The notes beneath the pieces were generated by a model. It was not told the DNA's origin. It saw only the letters and a list, made by a program, of their open reading frames with translations, and made no database searches. Shown one piece after another: positions 33,206 to 43,394 of a stretch of 64,000 nucleotides of DNA (position 1 is its first letter; each line of letters starts with the position of its first letter). This DNA is from Flabesymbios commensalis. Its lineage: Eukaryota; Annelida; Polychaeta; Terebellida; Flabelligeridae. Where the stretch lies: positions 4,845,584-4,909,583 of the forward strand of contig OZ024916.1 of the NCBI GenBank assembly GCA_964017125.1. Reading direction: 5' to 3'. The translations under genes were made by a program, and so were the position numbers.

Positions 33206-33796
33206 TCCTGTGTCTGGAGGACAGTGTCATCTCAATCATACGGAATACGGCGTTCAATCATACGGAATACGGCGTTCGCTCATAGTGATTGGCTCTATCA
33301 CTGAAGTTAGGCGACGTCGCGCCCGGTTCATAATTGGATGGGTGACCGCCTGGTGACTGCCAGGTGCTGTATACACTCGTGGGGCTCAGAGAACCACGTA
33401 AATCAGATGGCTCGTCTGACTGCCCTAGAGTTGGACGTAAAAGAACCTCAATGGACGTAGGCGCAGTTTCCATCCAGCGAGACCCCAGAAAATCCACAAT
33501 GTGTGAGTACTTGGCACATAAGGCGAATTTGCTTGGAATGAAAATAGCTTGATGCGCCTCAATGGCAGCTCAGCTGTATATCTCCCAGGAGACTGAGCTG
33601 GAATTTGAATGATAACAGGCCTTGCTAAGTTACTCTCGATGTACAGCGCTCTGAACAGCCGCCGGCTGGATACATGCGCTATATAAGATTTCATTCATTC
33701 ATTCATTCATTCAATCATCTCACCATCCTCAGGGGGTTCTTCTGGCCCTGTTTAGCCTATATGTGCACAAAGGTGGCCTAAAACCCGATTCATTTC
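33206..33796 (+). mobile_element. 5'-truncated dimeric SINE split by a second SINE
   Basis: Flanked by perfect copies of ATTACAACCACTTTACAA at 33188-33205 and 33797-33814. The SINE begins at TCCTGTGTCTGGAGGACAG, keeping only the end of the second tRNA unit and the tail, as expected for a truncated target-primed insertion. The tail resumes at 33719 (CTCACCATCCTC) after the nested 5S SINE and ends CCCGATTCATTTC. Confidence 0.9.
33240..33710 (+). mobile_element. 5S rRNA-derived SINE (SINE3-type)
   Basis: 33304-33375 retains the 3' half of 5S rRNA with its internal promoter: CGACGTCGCGCCCGGTT, ATTGGATGGGTGACCGCCTG and CAGGTGCTGTATAC match the 5S A box, intermediate element and C box. A central domain follows (CAGCTCAGCTGTATATCTCC near 33565, GTACAGCGCTCTGAACAG near 33645), then GCGCTATATAAGATTTC and an ATTC repeat tail. 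An 8-bp duplication TCAATCAT flanks it (33232-33239 and 33711-33718). The host SINE sequence is exactly rejoined when the insert and one duplicate are removed. Confidence 0.92.
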
Positions 33797-34589
33797 ATTA
33801 CAACCACTTTACAAGTTATCTTAGCCACTACAAAAGTGATCTTGGCCACTGATGAAGTGATCACAGCAACTTTAACAGTTATCTCAGCCACAACAAATGT
33901 GATCTTGGCCACTGAAGAAGTGATACCAGCTACTTTAACAATTATTTAAACCACTACAAATGTGATTTTGACCATTGAAGAAGTTATTAAAACCATTTGA
34001 AAAGTTATCTGAGTCACTACAAAAGTGATCTTGATCATTGAAGAAGTGATTACAACCACATTAAATGTTATCTCAGCCACTACAAAAGTGATCTTGACCA
34101 CTGATGAAGTGATCACAACAACTTTGTAAATTATCTAAACCACAATAAATGTGATCTTGCCCACTGAAGAAGTGATCACAGCCACATTAAAAATGATCTA
34201 AACCAGTAGGCCTACAAGTGTGATATTGACCACTGCAGACGTGATCACAGCCACATTTAAAGTTATCGAAACTCAATCACTTTATTAGCAGAGTCTGTTC
34301 TGTTGATTTGGGACAAAAACTCATTCATAAAACTGGCAGATGGGTGCCTTCCACTCATAAATCTGACCATTGACCTTAGTTTCGGGGACCCTATCAATAG
34401 ATACGATGCGCATAGAGCTTCTTCTATCAGTTTGATACAAAAACAAGACCGTTGGTTGTTGACGGTCCCTAAACTACTGGTAGTAGGTTTGTGCTCAAAT
34501 CTGTCCAAACAGAAATGTAATTAGCTGATCAGCAAAGGCCCTTGTCCAGCGTAATCAATCAGCTTGGTTATCTCTGGTTTTGAACAAAA

Positions 34590-35345
34590 CATATCGAATT
34601 ACAGGCAACGTGACGACAGTTAAAAATTGGCAAATTCACTGTCGTATGCTGTTTTGACCTTTATTGACCTGTATAACACAAAAGTAGCTACTTATTTTTA
34701 TCTTCATACATATAGTTCAATATGTGACTTCCGTTTTGGTGGTAGAATATTTACTTTTTAACGACTGTCGATAAATATATGGCAAATTTTGTCACTCACA
34801 TTCCATATTTCAATCAGGGCCATGTACTACACTCCCAGATTAAAAAAAAATCATACAATAGATATTATTACCAATATGCTCTAGTTCTAGTTGAGGTTAT
34901 TCTAGAGGCTTTATGCTATTATTCCATCAATTTAAACCTTGGTTAGTTTTAGTATTCAACAAGTGATATAAAGGTACAGATAGTGTGATGGCGAAACATT
35001 TGCTAAATCACTGTGGCATGCAGTTGTGACCTCTGTTGACCTTCATAACTTAGATATTGTAATAATGTTTCCTACATATATATTAAACATTAAAAACATT
35101 ACATTTTGGTGCCAGAATCTTTCAAATTGATTGAGTATTGACAAATATATTGCCAATTATGTACACATACTTTATTTATTCTTGTGATACCATACATACA
35201 TCCCCCTACCCTAAAATGCCCCCTAAACAATGACTGATACCACAATTTGATTGCACACACTACCTGGGGTTGTTCTGGAAGGTTCATACTACCATCTTAT
35301 CAACTCAAACCTTGGTTACTTTTTGTGTTGAGATAAATCCGTTTT
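34590..35345 (+). repeat. ~375-bp tandem duplication, diverged
   Basis: Two units start near 34600 and 34985. Shared words: AAATTCACTGT-G-ATGC, TGACCT-T-TTGACCT, CATTTTGGTG-CAGAAT, TTGACAAATATAT-GC and, at the ends, TTCA-CTCAAACCTTGGTTA. Confidence 0.7.
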
Positions 35346-35509
35346 CAAGCGTCTTTCAGGATTGCGCTCCTGGAGTATCACGCAATACCTGATTCCCCTA
35401 TGATTTTGGTGGTATCTTACACCTGTGCTATCACTTTATCAATTGTGTATAATGGTTTGCTTCAAATACACCCCACACACAAACTATGAAATCAGATATG
35501 AGGTCAGTC

Positions 35510-35610
35510 AGGGTGTCTCAATGTGTCCCAAAACTGTCTCAAGGTGCCCCCAGTCTATCTCAAGGTGCCCCGAAAGTATCTCAAGGTGCCCCCTCTTTTT
35601 TCATGCACAT
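35510..35610 (+). repeat. short TCTCAAGGTGCCCC tandem repeat
   Basis: Three to five ~20-bp units inside a 182-codon open frame (35486-36034) that has no recognised domain. I do not call a gene. Confidence 0.7.
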
Positions 35611-35984
35611 CTTGAATATGGCCACAAAGGAAGTCTATGGGGATGTTGAAAGTTCACATTGCGGGTTCACCCACCACAGCCAAAAACATAATAAAACAAT
35701 ACCAAAATTATTCAAATCAGACCTGTGGATCCAATGTTATGAGGTCTCACCACCCCAAATGCCAGTCCCATTGAAACGCATGTATAATGCCAACATTCCA
35801 AGGGCCGAAATCACCACTTTCGTCCCTAGCAGCCCCCCTATGTTACACACCATAATAAAGCCTGAGCTGTCCTTTTTCAAAAACTGCTTCGAAAATGGTA
35901 TGCTAACTTCCTGCGTTTTGCGTTACGCTCTTATGTTGGTAAAAAGGTCAATTTTGCCCAGATCTCCCGAAATATTCTTGCGCC

Positions 35985-36054
35985 CACCTGTCCACCCGCC
36001 TACAACTGTAGAACTAGGGCAGACACTTAGATGATTGGATGCAGTTGAAGTGCC
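35985..36054 (+). repeat. satellite unit left of the 36-kb insertion
   Basis: CCACCCGCCTACAACTGTAG, AACTAGGGCAGACACTTAGATG and TTGAAGTGCC match the array at 38700-39060. One unit stands here alone before the insertion. Confidence 0.8.
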
Positions 36055-36063
36055 GGGTCCGGG

Positions 36064-36432
36064 TCGTTATTCCGACAGATCGTTATTCCGACAGGTCGTT
36101 ATTCCGACAGGTCGATATTCCGACAAACAGGTCGTTATTCCGACAGGTCGTTATTCCGACAGGTCGATATTCCGACACTTCGTTATTCCGACAGGTCGAT
36201 ATTCCGACAAACAGGTCGTTATTCCGACAGGTCGTTATTCCGACAGGTCGATATTCCGACAGGTCGTTATTCCGACAGGTCGATATTCCGACAAACAGGT
36301 CGTTATTCCGACAGGTCGTTATTCCGACAGGTCGATAGTCCGACAAACAGGTCGATATTCCGAGAGTTCTATATTCCGACAAACAGGTCGATATTCTGAA
36401 AGGTCTTTATTCCGACAGGTCGTTATTCCGAC
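36064..36432 (+). repeat. GGTCGTTATTCCGACA minisatellite, left array
   Basis: Units of 16 and 20 bp alternate (the longer with an extra AAACA). All three frames are open across much of it, giving FRQVVIPTGRYSD-type peptides; these are artefacts. Confidence 0.95.
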
Positions 36433-36544
36433 AAAAAAATAACAGTGATGAGAGGATTAACCACTATTAACAGCTACTGTGGTGATGAATAGCGATGAAG
36501 ACCTATATCTAAAATACTAAGATTGTTACTGTAGGCCTACTTGT

Positions 36545-36719
36545 TAACTCTTTTCGTGCTGCATCATTCTTTGACATGTATTATTCATTTGAAGCTTGCA
36601 TTGGTGATGCAAATGTTACCTTAACATGGGCGTTTAAAAGTGGACCAGTTAGGACTAATAATTTACAATCGGTGCTTTTTTGAGATCTGAACGCATTTGC
36701 CCGCACTGAAAGGGTTAAC
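36545..36719. mobile_element. MITE with GTTAA...TTAAC ends
   Basis: GTTAACTCTTTTCGTGCTGC at the left and GCCCGCACTGAAAGGGTTAAC at the right are inverted repeats resembling the PAL-family ends, around about 135 bp of unrelated sequence. Confidence 0.6.
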
Positions 36720-37423
36720 CTTTTCTACCCTGAGTTTATGGGAGCCATTTGGGGGGTGTTTTTGAGCGTAGTGTATATAAGCCCACACTTCTTTGTACAG
36801 CTGTGATATATAGATGCGTTCAGATCCATTGTTAAGCTTAATATGCCAACCAATGGGATAACTACATTTATGTCAACGTATTTGATATCAAAAGTTGTTT
36901 TTACAATTGCAGATGTATACAATTATTGTATATATTTATGTATATTCAGCCTGATAAACACTGATAAATAAATACATTTAATTTTTATTCCCACACATTC
37001 CCCTGATTTTTCCCTGACTGCCCAGAAAATATATCACCAACTATTAAATTGAGCAAAATATTATTGAGCGACCCCCATAGTGCTCTAATGCCGTCCAAAA
37101 TGCTGTTACAAATTAGCAATCTCAACAACATCAGTACTGAAACTAATAATACTATTTTCGAGGTAAAAGTATACAGTCAGAATGAATACAATTCAGAACT
37201 AATATTGATCATCTTAAAATTTCTTAACTTTGCCCTTCCTATGAGGATGGATGTATTAGCAGTGATGGAACAATTGAAGTTTTATAGCTGCGTTGCGTAT
37301 AGACAGTAGACAGTGATATGAAAATATAATTATGTTGTTGTGCCTTGAGTCACAATTATAATATTATATCTATAATATTCTTATTATAAATACTATTACT
37401 TATTATCTTGTTCATGTTCGTGA

Positions 37424-37625
37424 CGGCAGGATAGCTCATTGGTCGCGTGGTGGACTCGAGAGTCTGGGGGTACCTGGTTCGAGTCCCGCTGCGGCCGAAA
37501 TCTTTCCTTGGTGTATACATATGCAGTGACCCAAACTGTTCAAATTCGTGGTATAATAATAGCAACCGAACGTATAACCGATTCGCGCCGCCTAAAAAAA
37601 AGTACAATTTTTTTTTTTTTTTAAA
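37424..37625 (+). mobile_element. tRNA-headed SINE
   Basis: GACGGCAGGATAGCTCATTG contains an A-box-like TAGCTCATTGGT and CCTGGTTCGAGTCCCGC a perfect B box about 45 bp later. The anticodon region (GGACTCGAGAGTC) cannot form a normal 7-base loop, so it is not a functional tRNA. The downstream body ends in an A/T-rich run. It is distinct from the dimeric family. Confidence 0.65.
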
Positions 37626-37779
37626 TGTCAAAGTTGACATGTGAACGGTTAAAAAACCTTTTAAAAAACCCTTTCGTCCTGGTTGGAAACGGGCTCTTAC
37701 AAACACATGAAATAATATATATTTAAAATCGTTTATGAAACCGTAGAAAAATGCTATTAAGTGTTTCTCTACTGCTATT

Positions 37780-38280
37780 AGTTGGCAAATTATGACGTGG
37801 GCTTGTTATGAACAGCGGCCATTTTGAATTTATTTAATATGGCTGATGCACAGGAACTCCAAAGACTGTCTCTGGTAGCAAATCTTATGGATAGGTCGTT
37901 ATCAATGCCTGAAGCAGACGATTGTGTTGCTGATCTGCGTCGTTTAAATCGTTATCATGTCGTATATATATTGACGAAATAACTTTACAAATATTTTTGT
38001 TTTTTAAAAAATTCCCAAATCAACTGCAAAACATCATAAATCAATCCTATATATTTGAAAACCATAGAAAAGTGGTATAACATGCGTCTCTACGTCTATT
38101 AGTTTACAAGTTATGAAATGACCCTAATTTGAATGGCGGCCATCTTGGATTTGTCAAATAAAGCGCCCACGGCGAGAGTTCAGCTTGGTTCTCGCGATAA
38201 ATCAAAAATATTATGGCCTTGGCCATACGTGGTCCAAATTTGGTGCTTTTGGGACGATTTTAACAATTCGGGGGTAAATC
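37780..38280 (+). repeat. U-family dispersed repeat
   Basis: Two units with AGCGGCCATTTTGAATTT or GCGGCCATCTTGGATTTG, and GAAACCGTAGAAAAATG or GAAAACCATAGAAAAGTGG. Confidence 0.55.
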
Positions 38281-38284
38281 AGTT

Positions 38285-38412
38285 AAGCCCCGTGATTTGA
38301 ATACTTATGCTATGGGTCTGACACCATTATAAATATTTTTAAATCTTTCAGCGCTGAGACTGACTTTAGACGTCAGATTCTGACGTATAAAATCGGTCTC
38401 AGCGCTGAATTT
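38285..38412 (+). mobile_element. PAL-family MITE, partial
   Basis: TATGCTATGGGTCTGACACC, then a palindrome from TTCAGCGCTGAGACTGACTT to GGTCTCAGCGCTGAA centred on CAGATTCTGACG. It lacks the far end of the full family member. Confidence 0.7.
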
Positions 38413-38699
38413 GCTGTCTTATTATTGTATTAGACAGTTTAATTTGGCATCAAATGTTCTTATGTAGATACATTTAAACAGTGTCACTGGTTAAAATAGC
38501 GATTTTACCATTTTTGTATGAAAACAAACACGCAAAATGCTATATTCTGAAAAAATGCAGCGTCTGAGGCATTTAAGAAATGGAATTTCAGAATCAGCTT
38601 CTGACTACGAACACTCGGAATAACGACGTGTCGTTGGAATATCGACCTGTCGGAATATCGACCTGTCGGAATATAGACCTGTCGGAATAACGAACTACC

Positions 38700-39060
38700 C
38701 CTGTAGAACCAGAGCAGTCACTTAGATGAAGTTGAAGTATCTACCTGCCTACCTGCCTACCTGTCTACCCGTCTACCACTGTAGAACTAGGGCAGACACT
38801 TAGATGAAGTTGAAGTGCCTACCCGTTTACCTCTGTAGAACCAGGGCAGAAACTTAGATGAAGTTGAAGTGCCTACCTGCCTACCCGTCTACCACTGTAG
38901 AACCAGGGCAGACACTTAGATGATTAATTGAAGTTGAAGTGCCTACCTGCCTACCCGTCTACCACTGTAGAACCAGGGCAGACACTTAGATGAAGCTGAA
39001 GTGCCCACCTGCCTACCTGTCCACCTGCCTACTCCTGTGGAGACATGGCAGGCAGGTGGA
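38700..39060 (+). repeat. ~60-bp satellite (TGTAGAACCAGGGCAGACAC)
   Basis: Five to six units of GTAGAACCAGGGCAGACACT, TAGATGAAGTTGAAGTGCC and TACCTGCCTACC. Confidence 0.9.
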
Positions 39061-39179
39061 TGTAAGTGAAATTAATTAGAAGTGGGAGTGGGAGGAGGAT
39101 ACATAAGATATGTTAGAAAAATAATAAATTAAAATATATAAGTAATTATGGTCCAAGTGTAGTAGTCGTCACTCAACTG

Positions 39180-39295
39180 AAATATAATAAATATAATATA
39201 ATATAATATATATTATAATATAATATATATTATATTATAATATATATATATATATAATATATTAATATATATAATATATAATATATATATTTATT
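39180..39295. repeat. TA-rich microsatellite
   Basis: TATAATATA and TATATA runs. Confidence 0.95.
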
Positions 39296-39299
39296 TGAA

Positions 39300-41340
39300 C
39301 TGAATGTGTGTAGTGTGTGAGCTGGGTGTTGAGTACTACACTTGGAACTATTAGAGTTATTTTCACTTGCATCCAGGAAATCCTGCGGACAGCGGTTTCA
39401 AATGTGATCAATTTTTTTATCCTGATCACTCGTTGATGATGGTGCAGAATTACTCCCACAATTTGAAGAAAGTCAGAAATGCATGTTTGAATAGCGGCCA
39501 AGAATCAAACCACACAAGGTATTGTGCAACAATTTACATTGCAATTGCATTCACTTTTAGAGACTGTTAAGGGCGCAGAATTTAAATGTGTAAACTTCGG
39601 GGGGGGGGGGGGAGATAAATGGGGTGAGTGAAAACGTGCTTTGGATAAAAGGGTTTGAGAAAAGCATTGGGATATTTTAATGATTGAATTAGGATATTTT
39701 AATGATCACACTAATTAACTGCACATGACCTTTCTGCAATGAACTGGGTGTCTGACGTCATTGACCATAATAGTGGCCTCATCAAGTCAAATTAAACACC
39801 CTGATTATTTCATTTTAAAGTCGCTATTCATCCTGTATATTGTAAGGTGCTTTGAAGCTTTAAATATTATAAGGTATTTTTTTCATTTTATGTTGTATTC
39901 CTGTAGGTATCTCACTAAGGGCGGTCTCACAATCGTTTGGAGACAATGGCAGGATTGCATTGAGTGGGACAGCTAATGTAACAGTAGATTAATACACCAC
40001 CGAGTTACCCACTATCATCTGCACCCCAATCAGTCGGAGACGTTGAGGAATAATTTGGCTGAAGACATGTTGGGGATGACATGGTAAACGTCATGTTGCA
40101 GTGAAAGGTCAATTTTATTTATTAAGTAGGGCTTATACTTCCAATTATTTATAAAATAAGAACGTGTTTGCCACCAGTTAAAATACATATAGGGGCCTAC
40201 ATATTTTTTCCATAACTTGTGCAATGATACCATGGTAATTATCATTCAAGCCTAAAAATAAGATGTTGTAAATATAATTAAATGTCAATGTTTTAGATTA
40301 AAGAAACACTTATTAAATTTCGCAAGAGCATTGTACTTATCATGTCTGATTATTTCATGATAGGATAACTTAAATTATGGGTCTCATCTACAAGTGCTGT
40401 GGATTTATTGCACCAAGCTAGCTGTATGATACGGGCATTCTGAGAACACAGAACAATAACAGATATGACAGCCGATTGGAGGAGCTGAGGAGAGCGAGAA
40501 GAAGGGTTGAGAGATTAACATAAATTGATACCTTCTGCCCGGTGCATGGATAATATGCAATGCCTCCTGCACTCGTTTACAAACGTATGCGCCGCTCATT
40601 TGATCCAGTTTCCTGAGGGTGAGATTGTGCCATCCCGATTTAATTCCGATCCCGTGGAAAATCATTTCTGTCAGACCAGGGGCTTGCATACTCTGGTTCT
40701 CTGAGCCAAACAACGCGGCCCGGCTGAGCTTCATGTAGGCTCTGGTATGCCCCAGTGGCGAATGTTTGTGACTAGTTGCTTTTTTATGCAAATATGGTAA
40801 TCCCCGAATTCAGACATTTTTCAAAGGTCTCTTCCCCGGAAGTAGTGTTGTTTACAGTATTGTATTTCCCCTCTGACGCACTTCCTATGACTTAACCAAA
40901 AAAATATTCGACGGCCCAATTACCACAGGCATGAAGGCACTTGACTAAGGACCTTGGCCTGTTCCCGGTCATAAATGAAATTGGCCAGGCTTGCCAGGCA
41001 AGTGCTGGCATGGGGGTAACGCTACAACCCCCACATATGACCAATAATCTTATACTAGTATTGTAAAATCAGTTGTTTTAGGTCAAAGCATGACGTCAAG
41101 AGGGCAGAAATCTAATGCTGGGATTCCTTCAGCGAAACCACTACAGCTATATGAGCAAGATGCTACAGCCCCAAAATTATAGGCATCTATAAAATTGTAT
41201 TTTTGTAATATATTTTTACGTGGTTTTGCACAGCATATCTTGACAATGTAAAACAGGGCACTATGCCCTACTGTAATCAAATGACTTCATGGGTTCTTTG
41301 TAGTGCACAGTGATATTGTGCAACATTGTACATATTATCA
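39300..41340. other. unassigned DNA
   Basis: A run of G at 39599-39612. The segment 40400-40870 is less AT-rich, has a 128-codon minus-strand open frame with no known domain, and a CCGGAAGT word at 40838 that could bind an ETS factor. None of this is enough to call a gene or promoter. Confidence 0.4.
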
Positions 41341-41343
41341 TAA

Positions 41344-41574
41344 GGGGGCCACCATTAGATTCCCAGGGGGGGGGGGGGGGCAGGAGTATTTGTCGCGGGC
41401 AAATTATTTATTTCAACCGGGCTTGGCGGCGCGCTGAAAATTTTACATTTTGTTACATGTTTATATGGAACAGTTCTTGAAGTAAGTTATTTATTTCACG
41501 CAGAGTCCGCCCGAAATTATTTATTTCAAAAATACTCCTGCCCCTCCCCCCCGGGAATCTAATGGTGGCCCCCT
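41344..41574. mobile_element. G-tract MITE with ~45-bp inverted ends
   Basis: AGGGGGCCACCATTAGATTC, CC, a G run and CAGGAGTATTT on the left are matched by AAATACTCCTGCCCC, a C run and GGAATCTAATGGTGGCCCCC on the right. The interior has two ATTATTTATTTCA words. A diverged relative is at 53005-53388. Confidence 0.85.
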
Positions 41575-41859
41575 AATAACTAGAAAGAGCTGTTCGGCAA
41601 CGACAACAAAAAAAGTGCAATATATCTTCTATATTACTTTTTCTCATTATAATTTTCATGGCTATTTTTCTCTCACAAACTATTTATTAAACTACCGATT
41701 TTTTTTAAACACATGCACTTCATCAGCATTTTTAAAGTATATTTGAATAATTATTTTATGCACAACTCTCAACATTTTTTTATCAATAGCTGGACAACAA
41801 ACATTTTAATCAAATGCGTCCCCTAGCATTGTCCACTGCCCAATGAACACACTCTGACT

Positions 41860-42035
41860 AACGGGCCTTCTGACACAAAAGTCTAACTGATTTTCTGACT
41901 AGCGGGCCTTCTGACTAAAATAACCTTCTGACTAATGGGCCTTCAATCTGATGGCTTTCTGACTAACGGGCCTTCTGACTAACGCGCCTTCTGACTAACG
42001 GGCTTTCTGACTAACGGGCCTTCTGAATAAAAGGG
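41860..42035 (+). repeat. CTGACTAACGGGCCTT minisatellite
   Basis: About ten 16-18 bp units, some with insertions, spanning 41860-42035. Confidence 0.9.
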
Positions 42036-42191
42036 TGTCACCATCTGGCTTACCTAAGGCGGCATCAGTGCTGATTAAATTTATTTTTCATTTCCTCGCT
42101 TTTTTTTATATTGTGTACCAGCATGGGTTCCCATATTTCGCACTGACTTTTCGTGTTCAGTACTGCTACACTTGCCATATGCATTGAAAAA

Positions 42192-42375
42192 TATACTGGA
42201 GATCTGGTAATTTTCGCGTGTTTAAATTTTCACGAATTTCAGATTTTGTGACTTTTCATGAAGTTTAGAATTCGCGAATTCTCATTTTTGTTTAGTTGCG
42301 CTATCATAATAATAATTTTCGCGAGATTTTTGAATTCACGAATTTGTCCTCCTAGAGAAAATTCAAACAGTATCT
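42192..42375 (+). mobile_element. TACTG(T)AGATCTGGTAA MITE
   Basis: TACTGGAGATCTGGTAATTT, TCGCG-words, TTTTCATGAAGTTTAGAATT, AATTTTCGCGAGA and an ACAGTAT end. Two further copies lie head to head at 56588-57005. Confidence 0.75.
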
Positions 42376-42748
42376 GTTAATGGCATGACTGGTCACCTTT
42401 TTTATTTGTGTATGCATAATGGCGCACTATATTTAAATGAGCTCAACTGACACTGATTAATTGTTGGCTGATACGAGGACTAAATGCTTGTGTATATCAA
42501 TTGAGACACCGGAATTTGATTCCCAGCATGAACAAGAAGATGCGAACGTTTTGAAATTGCATTTTTGCATTGTTTAATGGTTTAAAGGTATAGTATCATT
42601 GAAAATGTCCTATGTCAGTAAAAATTATTTCATTAATCATTGTTAATTATCTACTCAGGCGAATGTAATTTTAGGTCGGCCATTGACATCTTACCTGCCT
42701 GAGGGCTGGCATACAACTAATAATTTATTTCTAACAGAGGTCATGTCC

Positions 42749-42840
42749 ATCAAACACGAAGCGTCGATCCAGTGTTGTTTTAATGTTTGCCCGACGTCGA
42801 AGACGTCTAGCTAACATTAAAACATCATTGTGTCTGCTCG
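42749..42840. mobile_element. CAAACACGA palindrome (CAGCAAACAC family)
   Basis: CAAACACGAAGCG...GTGTTGTTTTAATG and its complement CATTAAAACATCAT..TGTGTCTGCT flank the centre GACGTCGAAGACGTC. A second partial copy begins CCCAGCAGATACGAAATG at 42909. Confidence 0.65.
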
Positions 42841-43394
42841 ACAATACCAGGTGGAAATCAATGAAGCATGACTGTGACGGAATATAAAGATGACCATATC
42901 AAGATCTCCCAGCAGATACGAAATGTTGACCCAATGTTGGGTTAATGTTGGGCCGACGTCTAAAAAAAATCGTAGGGATTTAAAGGGGGTGGAAGTTTAG
43001 GCCCACTTCCCATCTGGTAATGATTGAGGGTGGGTCTATTCCGGTAGTAGTACTACTACCGGATTAGGCCTACCTGCAATATATATGTAAGTGAGTGGAT
43101 ATTTGAGAAGTAGGCCTAGTATGTAAAGGGTTATCGTCGACTGAGCAGTTAAGGTACAATGTGGTTGGAAGTCTTTCTAGCCAACACAAAACGTTTAGAC
43201 AATGTCGGATTAATGTTATAGAGTTTGACGATTTTCAACTCCTTGGACCTTTAGCTATTTTGTATTCATGTATGAGGAAATGAAGCTGGTCAAGTGGCTC
43301 ATGGGCCATTAGACGGGGCACCTGTCTGGCACTTCATTTCGAGGGCGGGACCGGTCGACAATGTTGACTAATGGGCCAACATATTTTAGCCGAC

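Larger units (their letters stand above)
33090..34275 (+). repeat. ~60-bp minisatellite, interrupted by nested SINEs
   Basis: Units contain GTGATCTTGACCACTGAAGA, AGTGATCACAGCCAC and AAAGTTATCTCAGCCACTAC. The array is broken at 33188-33814 by a SINE whose 18-bp target duplication is itself minisatellite sequence, so the array is older than the SINE. Confidence 0.85.
36055..38699. mobile_element. 2.6-kb insertion bounded by inverted GTTATTCCGACA arrays
   Basis: The left edge carries about twenty units of GGTCGTTATTCCGACA or GGTCGATATTCCGACA (36064-36432). The right edge carries about five units of the reverse complement (38614-38694). Satellite sequence continues on both sides. The interior holds a palindromic MITE (36545-36719), a tRNA-headed SINE (37424-), U-family sequence (37780-38280) and a PAL element (38285-38412), but no transposase frame. 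It reads as a non-autonomous element with minisatellite-like inverted ends. Confidence 0.6.

Noticed and set aside
33240-33710. 5S rRNA gene
   Set aside because: Only the 3' half of 5S rRNA is present, followed by a SINE body and tail and flanked by a target duplication.
35486-36034. 182-codon open frame
   Set aside because: Includes a short tandem repeat and satellite sequence at its end, with no recognised domain.
36064-36432. Possible CRISPR array
   Set aside because: Units are contiguous or differ by a fixed AAACA insert; there are no unique spacers and no cas genes, and the context is eukaryotic.
37424-37500. Functional tRNA gene
   Set aside because: A and B boxes are present but the anticodon loop is not normal and the sequence continues into a SINE-like body.
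40405-40791. 128-codon minus-strand frame with an ETS-like site nearby
   Set aside because: No recognised domain, no splice context and no second exon; the motif is short enough to occur by chance.
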